A DNA stretch of 64,000 nucleotides. It comes from Mesorhizobium sp. L-8-3 (lineage in GTDB: Bacteria > Pseudomonadota > Alphaproteobacteria > Rhizobiales > Rhizobiaceae). Each line of letters opens with the position of its first letter. Position 1 is the first letter of the stretch. Of the stretch, positions 1 through 9,709 are shown piece after piece. Location: contig NZ_AP023262.1 of assembly GCF_016756615.1 (NCBI RefSeq), forward strand, positions 4,775,501 through 4,839,500. Reading direction: 5' to 3'. The notes under the pieces were generated by a model that saw only the letters and a program-made list of their open reading frames with translations, had not been told where the DNA came from and ran no database searches. The position numbers and the translations under genes were made by a program.

Positions 1-905
1 GCCGTCTGCTCGACACGCGAGGCGATCTGACGATCGGCCCTGTCGAACACCTGGCCGACATCGTCGGCGCGAGCGACCAGACTCTCGGCGGAGGCCGCGA
101 CCCGTGCCGCCAGCCTCTCGTCGGCCTGCTCGAAGACCTTGCCGAATTCCGCGGCACGGCCGGAGAGCGCCTCGGCCGTCTGCTCGACGCGCGCTGCGAT
201 CTTGTCGTCGGCGGCGGCGAAGACACGACCGATCTCGACGGCGCGTCCGCCGAGCGATGCCGCCGTCTCGTTGATGCGGGCGGCGATGCGCTCGTCCGCG
301 CTCTCGAAGACACGGCTGATCTCGGCGGCGCGACCGGAGAGGGCTTCCGCAGTCTGCTCGACGCGGGCGGCGATCTGCTGGTCTGCATTGTCGAAGAGGC
401 GGCCGATTTCGCCGGCACGACCGGCGAGCGCGTCGGCGGTGGCCGCGGCACGCTCTCCAAGCCTCTGGTCGGCTTCCTCGAAGCGCCGGACGACGTCGCC
501 GGCCTGGCTGCCGAGGGTCGAGGCGCTTTCGGCGACGCGGGCCGCGAGCCGCTCGTCGGCCGCGTCGAAGATGCGGCCGAGCTCGGCCGCGCGGGCGGCC
601 AGGGCCTCGGCGGACTCGCCGATGCGCAGGCCGAGCTTCTGGTCGGCCTCGTCGAAGTTGCGCAGTATGTCGCCTGCGCGGGCCGCGAGAGCCGAAGCGG
701 ATTCGGCGGTGCGGGCCACGAGCTTCTGGTCGGCATCGTCGAAGACGCGGGCCATGTCCTCGGCACGCATCGACAGCAGACCCGCGGTCTCCTCGACCCG
801 GGCGATCAGGTTGTCCGACGTCTCGGTGGCGCGGGCCGCAAGGCGCCGATCCGCGTCCTCGAAGGCCCGGGCGATGTCGCCGGCCCTTTCGAGCAGTTCC
901 TCGGA
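1..905 (-). repeat. Tandem 87-bp (29-aa) coding repeats
   Basis: A second repeat class in the same gene, downstream of the 36-residue block. Units resemble AARAAELGRIFDAADERLAA followed by RVAESASTL, at a 29-residue step, with about ten visible before the window edge. The consensus differs from the 36-residue class (R-x-F-(D/E)-x-AD-(E/Q/R)-(K/R/Q)-(L/I)), so this block arose separately. It probably continues beyond the left end. Confidence 0.85.
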
Positions 906-3900
906 AGTCTGGGCGGCACGCTCGGCGATCCGGCGATCGGCGTCGGTGAAGGCCTTGCCCGCTTCTTCGTTGAGAGCCGCAGTCACTTCCAGGACCTTCT
1001 CGCGCAGTGCTCCGGCAACCACCACCGCGCTGCGTTCCAGGACGCCGCGAACATTGTCTATGCCCGTGGCAAGCGCACGTTCCATCGTGCCGGTACGCTC
1101 CTCGATGACGCCCGTCTGGCGACGGAACGCCTCCTCGATCTTCTCGACATCGCTGGCGATCGCGTCGGTGATCAGACTGCGCCTGTCGGCGATGGTCTCG
1201 ATATGCTGCGACAGGGTGGCGTCCATGTCGCGGCGGGTCTCGGCCAGCCGGCCGAGATCTTCGTCCAGCGCCCTGGCGAGAAGGCTGCGGCCCTCGGCCA
1301 GCTTCCCGACATGGCCGGCGATGACCTCGTCGATCTCGGAGCGGGCCCCGGCGATCTTCTGCAGGTCCGCTTCCAGTGCGCCGCGCAGGATGTCGCGGCC
1401 TTCGGCCAGCTTCTCCACCTGGCCTGTGACAAGTCCGTCGATGCCAGCGCGGCTCTCGGCGATCTTGCCGAGATCGTCCTCCAGGGCCCTGGTGAGAATG
1501 TCGCGGCCTTCCGCCAGCCTCTCGACCTGGGCGGCGACAAGGCCGTCGATCTCGGAGCGGCTGTCGGAGAGCTTGCGCAGGTCCGCCTCGAGCGCCCTTG
1601 TGAGGAGATCGCGGCCTTCGGCGAGTTTTGCGACCTGGCCGGCGACGATGTCGTCGATGTTCGCGCGACTCTCGGCGATCTTCTGCAGATCGTCCTCCAG
1701 CGCGCGGCTGAGAACGTCGCGTCCTTCGGCGATCTTGCCGACCTGGGAGGCGACAAGACCGTCGATCTCGGCGCGGACGCCTGCGAGCTTGTTGAGGTCC
1801 GCCTCGAGCGCGCGACGCAGGATGTCACGGCCTTCCGCGAGCTTCTCGACCTGGCCCGAGACGATGCCGTCGATGCCGGCCCGCGTCTCGGCGATCTTCT
1901 GGAGATCTTCTTCCAGCGCTCGCTTGAGCAAATCGCGGCCTTCGTTCAGCCGCTCGAGCTGCCCGGTGACGATGTCGTCGATGCTGGTGCGGCTCTCGGC
2001 GATCTGTCGCAGGTCGTCCTGCAGCGCACGGGTGAGCACGTCGCGCCCCTCAGCGATCTTGCCGACCTGGGCGGTGACGAGGTCGTCGAGGTCGGTGCGG
2101 GTGTCGGCGATCTTCTGCAGATCGTCTGCCAGCGCACGGCTCAGTACGTTCCGTCCCTCGGCGATCCTGCCGACCTGGGCGGCGACGAGGCCGTCGATCT
2201 CGGTGCGGACGTCGGCGAGCTTGTTGAGGTCGACCTCAAGCGCGCGGCGCAGGATGTCGCGGCCCTCGGCAAGCTTCTCGACCTGGCCGGCGACGATGCC
2301 GTCGATGCCGGCGCGGCTCTCGGCGATCTTCTGGAGGTCCTCCTCGAGCGCCTGCTTGAGGATATCGCGACCCTGGTTCAGCCTTTCGAGTTCGCCCGTC
2401 ACGATGTCGTCGATGCTGGTGCGGCTCTCGGCGATCTGCCGCAGGTCATCCTGCAGCGCGCGGGTGAGCACCTCGCGGCCTTCGGCAAGCTTGCCGACCT
2501 GCGCGGCGACGATGCCGTCGATCTCGGCGCGCGTGTCGGCGAGCTTGGCGAGATCGGCCTCGAGTGCGCGGCGCAGGATGTCCCGGCCCTCGGCCAGCTT
2601 CTCGACCTGGCCGGTGACGACGTCGTCGATGCCGGCGCGGCTCTCGGCGATCTTGCGGAGATCTTCCTCCAGCGCCTGCCTCAGCACGTCACGGCCCTCG
2701 GCGATCTTGCCGACCTGGGCGGCGACCAGACCATCGATCTCGGTGCGGGTGTCGGCGAGCTTCGCCAGGTCGGCCTCGAGGGCGCGTGTGAGGATGTCGC
2801 GCCCCTGCGCCAGCTTCTCGACCTGCCCGGCGACGATTCCGTCGATGCTGGCGCGGCTTTCGGCGATCTTGCCGAGATCGTCCTCCAATGCGCGCTTGAG
2901 AAGGTCGCGGCCCTCGGCGATCTTGGCGACCTGGGCGGTGACGAGGCCGTCGATCTCGCCGCGGGCGTCGGCGAGCTTGACGAGGTCGGCTTCAAGCGCG
3001 CGGGTGAGGATGTCGCGCCCCTGCGCCAGCTTCTCGACCTGGCCGGTGACCAGCCCGTCGATGCCGGCGCGGCTTTCGGCGATCTTGTGGAGATCCTCCT
3101 CCAGCGCCTGCTTCAGCATGTTGCGGCCCTCGGCCAGCTTGCCGACCTGGGCCGTGACGATGCCGTCGATCTCGGCGCGGGTGTCTGCGAGCTTGTTCAG
3201 GTCCGCTTCGAGGGCGCGTTTCAGGATGTCGCGACCCTCGGCGAGCTTCTCGACCTGGCCGGCGACGATACCGTCGATGCCGGAGCGGCTCTCGGCGAGC
3301 TTCTCGAGATCGGCTTCGAGGGCGCTGGCCAGTATGTTGCGCCCCTCGGTCAGCTTGCCGACATGACCGGCGACCATTTCGTCAAGGTGGGCACGCGATT
3401 GCGACAGTTTGTTCAAGTCGTCCTGCAGCACCCGGGCGAGGTTGCCGCGGCCCTGTTCCAGGCGTTCGAGCTGCTCGCCGAGGGATGCGTCGATGGCAGA
3501 GCGCTGCTCGTTGATCTTGCGCAAGTCGTCTTCCAGCGCCCGGGTAAGGAGGTTGCGCCCCTCCGACAGCTTCTGGATCTGGAAGCCCACAGCGGCGTCG
3601 ATCGTGGCGCGGCCATCGGCGAATTTCTGAAGGTCGGCCTGCAGGGCGGCGGCCATGCGCTCGCGGCTCTCGCCGATCCGGCGCGTCTGCTCCTCGATCG
3701 CCTCGCCGAGACCGGCGCGAGCCTCGGCCAGCTTCTGGATGTCGGCGTCGAAAGCCTTCGATACTCCCTGACGGGCCGCTTCGAGGCGGCCGGTGAAGTC
3801 GGTGGCCCGCGCCTCCAACATGGTCGACGTCGACATGACGATATCGGCCATCTCGGCGCCGATGCGGGCCTTGCCTTCGTCGATCATCGAGAACAGCGTC

Positions 3901-5432
3901 TGCTTGCTGTTGGAGTAGACGTCGGAAATCTCGCGAGCGCGCTCCACGAGCGTCTCGTTGATCTGCCGCGCGCGCGCTTCGAGCGCTGCGTTCAGCTTCT
4001 GCGTTCCGGTATCGAGCGCCTCGGCGCGGGTCTGGAACTCGGTGATCAGCGCCTGACCGCGTTCGGCCAGCGTGCGCTCGATGCCCTGCAGCCGCGCCTC
4101 GAACTCGGAATTCAGCGACTTGGTCGCCCCGCCGAGCAGGGACACCATGCCGCTGGTGCGTTCGTCGAGCATGTCGGAAAGCGAGCGCGTGGCGTCGTCG
4201 GTGGTCTGGGTCAGGCGTGCGATCCGCGTATCGAGCAGGCTGGCGAATGCCTCGCCTGATGTGCTGATGCGGTTCGCGATCGTGTCCATGCGCGTGTCGA
4301 TCGATTCATAGAGCGACGCGCCGCTTTCGTTGATCCGGTCGATCAGCGTGTCGCCGGAATTGGTGATCGTCATCGACAGTTTGGTCGAAGCGGAAAGGAT
4401 GCTGTCGCGAATGGTTTCGCTCGCGGAGCTGATCTCCTCGCGCAGCGTCTCGTGCGCGCCGCTGATCGACGAACGGACGCGCTCGGCGTGGCTTACGACG
4501 GCGTCGCGCTCGGAGCCGAGCCCGTCGACGAGCGAGCGGATGCGAACCTCGTTCTGGGAATAGGCGCGTTCGAGCTCGTTGACCTCGGTGTGGACGAGCG
4601 TCTCCAGCTCGACGGCGCGCGCAATGGTGCGCTCAATGCCTTCGCCCATGGCGGCGACCTCACGGCGCACGGCCTGGCCGACCGTCATGATGCGGTCCTG
4701 CGCCATGCTTTCCGGTTCGGCGAGGCGGAAGGCCACTTCCGTCATCGACTGCGCGGCAAGGCGCATTTCCTGGGCGCGGCGGATCATCAGGGCGAAGGCC
4801 CAGAACACGATCAGCGGCACCAGCATGGCCACGAGCAGCACGATGAGATAGGGGCGGTCCGCGACCTGCTCGATCGAACGGATCTGCCAGATCTCGGGGC
4901 CGAGCAGCTTGTGGCCGATCGCGGCGCCGAGGCCGAGCCAGCCGGCGGTGAGCAGGGCGACGATCCAGTAGACAGCGCGCGAGGCACGACGGTTCATGCC
5001 GTGCAGCAGCGTGCGATAGTCCTTCTGGCGGTCGTCATTGGCCGGGGCCAGGCCCGCCGGCTGTGCGATCGCCGACTGTGTCGGGGCCGCCTGGGCGGAT
5101 GTCGGCTGGCTCTGCGGAAGCGGCGCGGCCTTCGGCATCGTGGATTGCTCAGCCGGCTTCGCCCCGGCCTTCGCCGTGGGAGCCTTCGCCGCGCTCTGCT
5201 GCGCGGCGGGAGCGGAGGTCTGCCCGGAAGCTGCGGAGACGGTCTGCTTGCCGTTGCGGCTCTCGCGGGCGAGTTCGTCGGCGGCGGCTGAAATTTGCGC
5301 CTCGAGGTCTTCCATGGAGGCGGCTATGTCGAGGTCGCCGCTGTCCTCGGATAGATCGAGATCCAGAGCCTTCTCGAGTTCCCTGGCGACCTCCTGATCG
5401 AGGTTCTTCGTGGTCGTCGGTTTCTGCGCCAT
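1..5432 (-). CDS. Giant membrane-anchored coiled-coil repeat protein (3' end outside window)
   Basis: About 1,810 codons of one uninterrupted minus-strand frame are visible, starting MAQKPTTTKNLDQEVARELE; the C-terminus lies beyond the left edge. Residues 1-145 are polar and Ala/Pro-rich. Two hydrophobic segments follow near 155-175 (YWIVALLTAGWLGLGAAIG) and 193-215 (YLIVLLVAMLVPLIVFWAFA), so the protein should sit in the inner membrane. The rest is charged, nearly proline-free helix: about 22 tandem 36-residue units (roughly residues 605-1400) and then 29-residue units (about 1500 onward). Such proteins occur in Rhizobiales, annotated as hypothetical, kinesin-like or apolipoprotein A1/A4/E-domain proteins; no function is established that I know of. 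Both periods suit long coiled coils (36 = 11+11+7+7, 29 = 11+11+7). A structural or envelope role is inference. Long plus-strand frames over this region are shadows. Confidence 0.85.
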   Translation of the reverse strand, partial: MAQKPTTTKNLDQEVARELEKALDLDLSEDSGDLDIAASMEDLEAQISAAADELARESRNGKQTVSAASGQTSAPAAQQSAAKAPTAKAGAKPAEQSTMPKAAPLPQSQPTSAQAAPTQSAIAQPAGLAPANDDRQKDYRTLLHGMNRRASRAVYWIVALLTAGWLGLGAAIGHKLLGPEIWQIRSIEQVADRPYLIVLLVAMLVPLIVFWAFALMIRRAQEMRLAAQSMTEVAFRLAEPESMAQDRIMTVGQAVRREVAAMGEGIERTIARAVELETLVHTEVNELERAYSQNEVRIRSLVDGLGSERDAVVSHAERVRSSISGAHETLREEISSASETIRDSILSASTKLSMTITNSGDTLIDRINESGASLYESIDTRMDTIANRISTSGEAFASLLDTRIARLTQTTDDATRSLSDMLDERTSGMVSLLGGATKSLNSEFEARLQGIERTLAERGQALITEFQTRAEALDTGTQKLNAALEARARQINETLVERAREISDVYSNSKQTLFSMIDEGKARIGAEMADIVMSTSTMLEARATDFTGRLEAARQGVSKAFDADIQKLAEARAGLGEAIEEQTRRIGESRERMAAALQADLQKFADGRATIDAAVGFQIQKLSEGRNLLTRALEDDLRKINEQRSAIDASLGEQLERLEQGRGNLARVLQDDLNKLSQSRAHLDEMVAGHVGKLTEGRNILASALEADLEKLAESRSGIDGIVAGQVEKLAEGRDILKRALEADLNKLADTRAEIDGIVTAQVGKLAEGRNMLKQALEEDLHKIAESRAGIDGLVTGQVEKLAQGRDILTRALEADLVKLADARGEIDGLVTAQVAKIAEGRDLLKRALEDDLGKIAESRASIDGIVAGQVEKLAQGRDILTRALEADLAKLADTRTEIDGLVAAQVGKIAEGRDVLRQALEEDLRKIAESRAGIDDVVTGQVEKLAEGRDILRRALEADLAKLADTRAEIDGIVAAQVGKLAEGREVLTRALQDDLRQIAESRTSIDDIVTGELERLNQGRDILKQALEEDLQKIAESRAGIDGIVAGQVEKLAEGRDILRRALEVDLNKLADVRTEIDGLVAAQVGRIAEGRNVLSRALADDLQKIADTRTDLDDLVTAQVGKIAEGRDVLTRALQDDLRQIAESRTSIDDIVTGQLERLNEGRDLLKRALEEDLQKIAETRAGIDGIVSGQVEKLAEGRDILRRALEADLNKLAGVRAEIDGLVASQVGKIAEGRDVLSRALEDDLQKIAESRANIDDIVAGQVAKLAEGRDLLTRALEADLRKLSDSRSEIDGLVAAQVERLAEGRDILTRALEDDLGKIAESRAGIDGLVTGQVEKLAEGRDILRGALEADLQKIAGARSEIDEVIAGHVGKLAEGRSLLARALDEDLGRLAETRRDMDATLSQHIETIADRRSLITDAIASDVEKIEEAFRRQTGVIEERTGTMERALATGIDNVRGVLERSAVVVAGALREKVLEVTAALNEEAGKAFTDADRRIAERAAQTSEELLERAGDIARAFEDADRRLAARATETSDNLIARVEETAGLLSMRAEDMARVFDDADQKLVARTAESASALAARAGDILRNFDEADQKLGLRIGESAEALAARAAELGRIFDAADERLAARVAESASTLGSQAGDVVRRFEEADQRLGERAAATADALAGRAGEIGRLFDNADQQIAARVEQTAEALSGRAAEISRVFESADERIAARINETAASLGGRAVEIGRVFAAADDKIAARVEQTAEALSGRAAEFGKVFEQADERLAARVAASAESLVARADDVGQVFDRADRQIASRVEQT
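1222..3619 (-). repeat. About 22 tandem 108-bp (36-aa) coding repeats
   Basis: Tandem units inside the giant coiled-coil gene. A typical unit reads GQVEKLAEGRDILRRALEAD followed by a segment like LNKLADTRAEID. The core EGRD-(I/L/V)L-x-x-ALE-x-DL-x-K-(I/L)A-(D/E)-(S/T)R recurs at a strict 36-residue step with 23 visible (I/L/M)D unit ends. Units alternate between a KLAEGRDIL type and a KIAEGRDVL type, giving a 72-residue super-period in places. Confidence 0.9.
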
Positions 5433-5721
5433 GCCGCCGTTACCCTGTACTCGCTGTGCGCAGCCGCCGTTTTCCGGCTGTTTTCGGTCCGCACATGTGG
5501 CTCACTATGGTCCTGCCGTATCGTAGTGGCACAGGCCGGTAAAGGGAACACGCAAACCACCACATGCTTAAAAGTTTAAACATAAGGTTAACGGCCCCGT
5601 AGGAACCGGCGCTTTTTCGCCGCTTTCTGGCGCTTTCAATAACCGACAAACATTAACCCGTTGTCCACAAGAACGCCCTAGTTTGAGCAATGATATCAAC
5701 CATTGATTGGGGGGTGCCCCG

Positions 5722-6096
5722 ATGACTCTCGGTGGAGACGGAACGGCGGCGTTCGGCCGGCCGGGCGGCGAGTCGTCCCGCAAGGCCTGTACGCGTCCGA
5801 TCGATTTGGCACACCTTTCACGGCAGACGCTGGGGGATCGCGAGATCGAGCGCGAGGTCCTCGATCTCTTCGTCCAGCAGGCGGTCTCCGTTTGCGATCA
5901 ACTGGGAGCGGCGAGCCCCGTGGAGCGGCTCCGCCTGGCGCATGCCTTGAAGGGCGCGGCGCGAGGCGTCGGCGCCTTCGCAATCGCCGACTGTGTGGGC
6001 AGGATCGAGACGCAGCCCGACGATAGCGGTGCGGTCAGACATCTCTCCGCCTTGATCGAGGAAGCGCGCGACTTCATCGCCTCCATCAGCCGCTGA
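5722..6096 (+). CDS. Hpt (histidine phosphotransfer) domain protein
   Basis: A 124-residue protein with one Hpt domain. The phospho-acceptor motif LAHALKGAARGVGA puts the active histidine at about residue 74, in the usual H-x-LKG context. Hpt domains relay phosphate between hybrid kinases and response regulators in the cytoplasm. No kinase or receiver is adjacent, so the partner is unknown. Two paralogues in the broad sense are worth separating: this is not ChpT, the HisKA-like phosphotransferase that works with CckA. The ATG at 5722 follows a G-rich stretch; an in-frame TTG at 5707 would add five residues. It is transcribed divergently from the giant coiled-coil gene. Confidence 0.8.
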   Translation: MTLGGDGTAAFGRPGGESSRKACTRPIDLAHLSRQTLGDREIEREVLDLFVQQAVSVCDQLGAASPVERLRLAHALKGAARGVGAFAIADCVGRIETQPDDSGAVRHLSALIEEARDFIASISR

Positions 6097-6258
6097 CGGA
6101 CCTTCCCTGGGGATCGACGATCCACGACTGGATAGCGGCGAGCATTCGTTGTACGTCCAAGCGAGGCGCATGGCGCTTCGATGCCGCTTTTTGGCCGCAG
6201 TTGACATGCGTGCGGGAGTCATTATCTCGGCATGGTTTCTTCCATGCGGGACCGGCTG

Positions 6259-6579
6259 ATGACCAAGCTTACCTATATCGCCTTTGACGGCACGCAGTTC
6301 GAGGTCGAGGCGGAGAACGGGTCGACGGTCATGGAAAACGCCATCCGCAACGCCGTCCCGGGGATCGAGGCCGAATGCGGCGGCGCCTGTGCCTGCGCGA
6401 CCTGCCACGTCTATGTCGACGAAGCCTGGTCCGAGGTCGTCGGCGAACCCGAGGCGATGGAAGAGGACATGCTCGATTTCGCCTACGACGTTCGGCCGAA
6501 TTCGCGGCTGTCGTGTCAGATCAAGGTGCGCGACGAGCTCGACGGTCTTGTCGTGCGCATTCCCGAACGGCAAGGTTAG
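6259..6579 (+). CDS. [2Fe-2S] ferredoxin, adrenodoxin/FdVI type
   Basis: A 106-residue adrenodoxin-type ferredoxin. The cluster ligands are visible as C40-x5-C46-x2-C49 ([12 protein letters not shown]) and C86 (RLSCQIKV). In alphaproteobacteria these proteins carry electrons to P450s, Rieske oxygenases or iron-sulfur assembly. The start chosen is ATG 6259 (MTKLTYIAF), which gives the standard N-terminus; an upstream ATG at 6232 is in frame but adds unusual residues. The ferredoxin reductase begins 65 bases downstream on the same strand, so the two probably form an electron-transfer pair. Confidence 0.9.
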   Translation: MTKLTYIAFDGTQFEVEAENGSTVMENAIRNAVPGIEAECGGACACATCHVYVDEAWSEVVGEPEAMEEDMLDFAYDVRPNSRLSCQIKVRDELDGLVVRIPERQG

Positions 6580-6596
6580 CACCTCGCGCCGGGTGA

Positions 6597-7670
<1,074 letters not shown>

Positions 7671-7718
7671 ACCCAACGTCACAGGACCCCGCCTGCGGGG
7701 GCAAGCTCCTTCGCGGCG

Positions 7719-8336
7719 CTATTGCCGTTTCTGGCTCGCGCGGATCTGCTCCATCCGGTACTTCAGCAGAGACAGGATCCGGTTCTCGAAATTCATGCCT
7801 TCGATCCTGTCGAAGCGGTCCTGGGCGGCGTCGTGTTTGGCCAGCACCCTGCTCGTCACGGCCTGCGCCTTCGCTTGGGCGGTTGCGCAGTCCTTCTGCC
7901 GCCCGATCTGCTTCAATTGCTCCTCCATGTCGCGCGCATGGTTCTTGGCGATGACGACATGGCTTTCCTCGTGCCGCTTGATGTCGGACGACAACGTGTC
8001 CCAGATGAGGCGTACATCGCGCTCCGCCTTGCCGCGCTGCTTCCAGCGCGGCAAGATCATCTTGGCGCGGACGGTCACCTTGGCGTCGTTCACCGAACAG
8101 CGGCCCTTCTGGTCGGTGGCATAGGTGATGCGCGAGGTGAACTCCATCTGGGTGGCGCCCGGATGGCGACGGCCGGTGCTCTTGACCTGTGGACCGCGTA
8201 CGCTCAGCTCGTTCTCGATCTCTTCCAGCGTGCTGCCGCCGATCGTGAAGTAGCTGTAGCTCTTTGCGATGGAAGCGCCCTGCGCCGGAAAAAGGGCCAG
8301 GCCCAGGAAGCCGGCGGCGAGAAAAGCTGTTTTCAT
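7719..8336 (-). CDS. Secreted DUF922 protein with HExxH motif (putative Zn protease)
   Basis: A 205-residue protein with a signal peptide (MKTAFLAAGFLGLALFPAQG, cleaved near residue 20). Residues 122-126 read HEESH, an HExxH zinc-protease signature, inside RHEESHVVIAKNHARDMEE. This is the hallmark of DUF922, described as putative secreted Zn-dependent proteases. A charged helical tail follows. The start is the ATG whose product begins with the signal peptide; upstream in-frame starts lack one. It is transcribed divergently from folP and convergently with the ferredoxin reductase. The substrate is unknown. Confidence 0.8.
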   Translation of the reverse strand: MKTAFLAAGFLGLALFPAQGASIAKSYSYFTIGGSTLEEIENELSVRGPQVKSTGRRHPGATQMEFTSRITYATDQKGRCSVNDAKVTVRAKMILPRWKQRGKAERDVRLIWDTLSSDIKRHEESHVVIAKNHARDMEEQLKQIGRQKDCATAQAKAQAVTSRVLAKHDAAQDRFDRIEGMNFENRILSLLKYRMEQIRASQKRQ

Positions 8337-8490
8337 GGACACCTCGAACTCCACCTTGCTCGACCCGGCCATGACGCGCAACGGCAAATGCGCCAATATG
8401 GGACGGATGCGCAATATTGCGCCCGAATATGAAAAGGCCGTTGCATTTCGGATACGCCGACCGCACAAGGCGCCGAAACCGGATCGGCCC

Positions 8491-9345
8491 ATGAAGACGA
8501 TACGTTGGCATCTGGCGCATGGACGCCACATCGACATCGGCGCAAAGGCGCTGGTCATGGGGATATTGAACGTGACGCCGGACAGCTTCTCCGACGGGGG
8601 GCGTTTCGTTGCGGCCGAGGCAGCGCTGGCGCAGGCTGAACGCATGGCGGCGGAGGGCGCGGCGATCGTCGATGTCGGCGGAGAATCGACGCGGCCAGGC
8701 GCCGCGGCCGTTTCGGCGGCCGAAGAACAGGCGCGTATCCTTCCCGTGATCGAAGCTCTCGCCGGGAGTGGCATGCTGGTTTCCGTCGATACATATCGCG
8801 AAGAGACCGCTCGTCGCGCCGTCGCGGCCGGTGCGCATATCGTGAACGACGTCTGGGGCCTGCAGCGTGAGCCCGGCATCGCCAGGGTCGCTGTCGAGAC
8901 CGGCGCCGGCCTGGTGATCATGCACACGTCGCGCAACCGCGAGAGATGCCCCGATGTCATCGCCGACCAGTTCCACTTCCTGCGAAGGTCGCTCGAGATC
9001 GCCGACGCGGCCGGCGTCGCCCACGACAGGATCGTGCTCGACCCGGGCTTCGGCTTCGGCAAGGAGACAACCGAGGAGAACGTCGCGCTGATGGCCCGCT
9101 TCGAGGAACTCCACGCGCTCGGCTTTCCTCTCCTGGCGGGAACGTCACGCAAGCGCTTCGTCGGTGCCATTACGGGCCGCGAGGCGGAGCGCCGCGACGT
9201 CGGTACGGCGGGGACCAGCGCCATATTGCGGCTTAAGGGCGCTGCGCTTTTCCGCGTCCACGATGTCGCAACCAATGTGGACGCTCTCGCCGTCGCGGAT
9301 GCTATTCTTGCCGCCCAGGACACCTCGAACCCGACGGAATGCTGA
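8491..9345 (+). CDS. folP: Dihydropteroate synthase
   Basis: A 284-residue dihydropteroate synthase, which condenses 6-hydroxymethyl-dihydropterin diphosphate with p-aminobenzoate in folate synthesis. Visible signatures are MGILNVTPDSFSDGG (phosphate/pterin loop), GGESTRPGA, NDVWG, DPGFGFGKE and the C-terminal GTSRKRF and RVHDV segments. ATG 8491 is chosen because it gives the usual N-terminal spacing; the frame stays open further upstream. It leads the folP-folB-folK operon, with folB only four bases downstream. Confidence 0.93.
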   Translation: MKTIRWHLAHGRHIDIGAKALVMGILNVTPDSFSDGGRFVAAEAALAQAERMAAEGAAIVDVGGESTRPGAAAVSAAEEQARILPVIEALAGSGMLVSVDTYREETARRAVAAGAHIVNDVWGLQREPGIARVAVETGAGLVIMHTSRNRERCPDVIADQFHFLRRSLEIADAAGVAHDRIVLDPGFGFGKETTEENVALMARFEELHALGFPLLAGTSRKRFVGAITGREAERRDVGTAGTSAILRLKGAALFRVHDVATNVDALAVADAILAAQDTSNPTEC

Positions 9346-9349
9346 AGCC

Positions 9350-9709
9350 ATGTATGTGATCCGCATGAAGAACTGCGCGTTCTTTGCCCGCCATGGCCTG
9401 CATGACGAGGAAGAAAAGCTGGGGCAGCGTTTTTATGTCGACGCTGTGCTGGCGGTGGATCCCGGACGCGCGCTGGAGGAGGATCTGATCGCCGGCACCG
9501 TGGATTATGGCGTGGCCTTCGGTGTGATCGAGAAGATCGTCACCGGCGAACGCCGCTTCCTGATCGAGGCACTGGCGCTTGATGTCGCCAAGGCCCTGGT
9601 CGATCGTTTCCCACAGATCAAGCGCGCGGAGATCACCGTGCGCAAGCCGAACGCGCCGGTCCCGGGCGTGCTCGACCATGTCGAGGTGACCGTTGCCTGG
9701 CCCGAGTGA
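9350..9709 (+). CDS. folB: Dihydroneopterin aldolase
   Basis: A 119-residue dihydroneopterin aldolase, converting 7,8-dihydroneopterin to 6-hydroxymethyl-dihydropterin and glycolaldehyde. The family start IRMKNCAFFARHGLHDEEE, the central TVDYG segment, the glutamate motif FLIEALA and the C-terminal VRKPNAPVPGVLD are all visible. It sits between folP (4-base gap) and folK (17-base overlap), consistent with one transcript and translational coupling. Confidence 0.93.
   Translation: MYVIRMKNCAFFARHGLHDEEEKLGQRFYVDAVLAVDPGRALEEDLIAGTVDYGVAFGVIEKIVTGERRFLIEALALDVAKALVDRFPQIKRAEITVRKPNAPVPGVLDHVEVTVAWPE

Noticed and set aside
1-3619. CRISPR-like regular repetition
   Set aside because: The repeats are 108 and 87 bp, contiguous without spacers, and keep an amino-acid register, so they are coding tandem repeats.
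139-4259. Very long plus-strand open frames (1,075 and 1,018 codons) over the left end
   Set aside because: They are antisense shadows of the tandem-repeat coiled-coil gene; a repeat of 108 bp (a multiple of three) at high GC keeps the opposite frames open. Their translations are Arg/Ser-rich or Asp/Leu-rich monotonous sequence with no domain.
5567-5596. CtrA-box lookalike (TTAA ... TTAA) upstream of the giant gene
   Set aside because: The half-sites are separated by eight bases instead of seven, and the stretch is generally AT-rich. Not enough to call a site.
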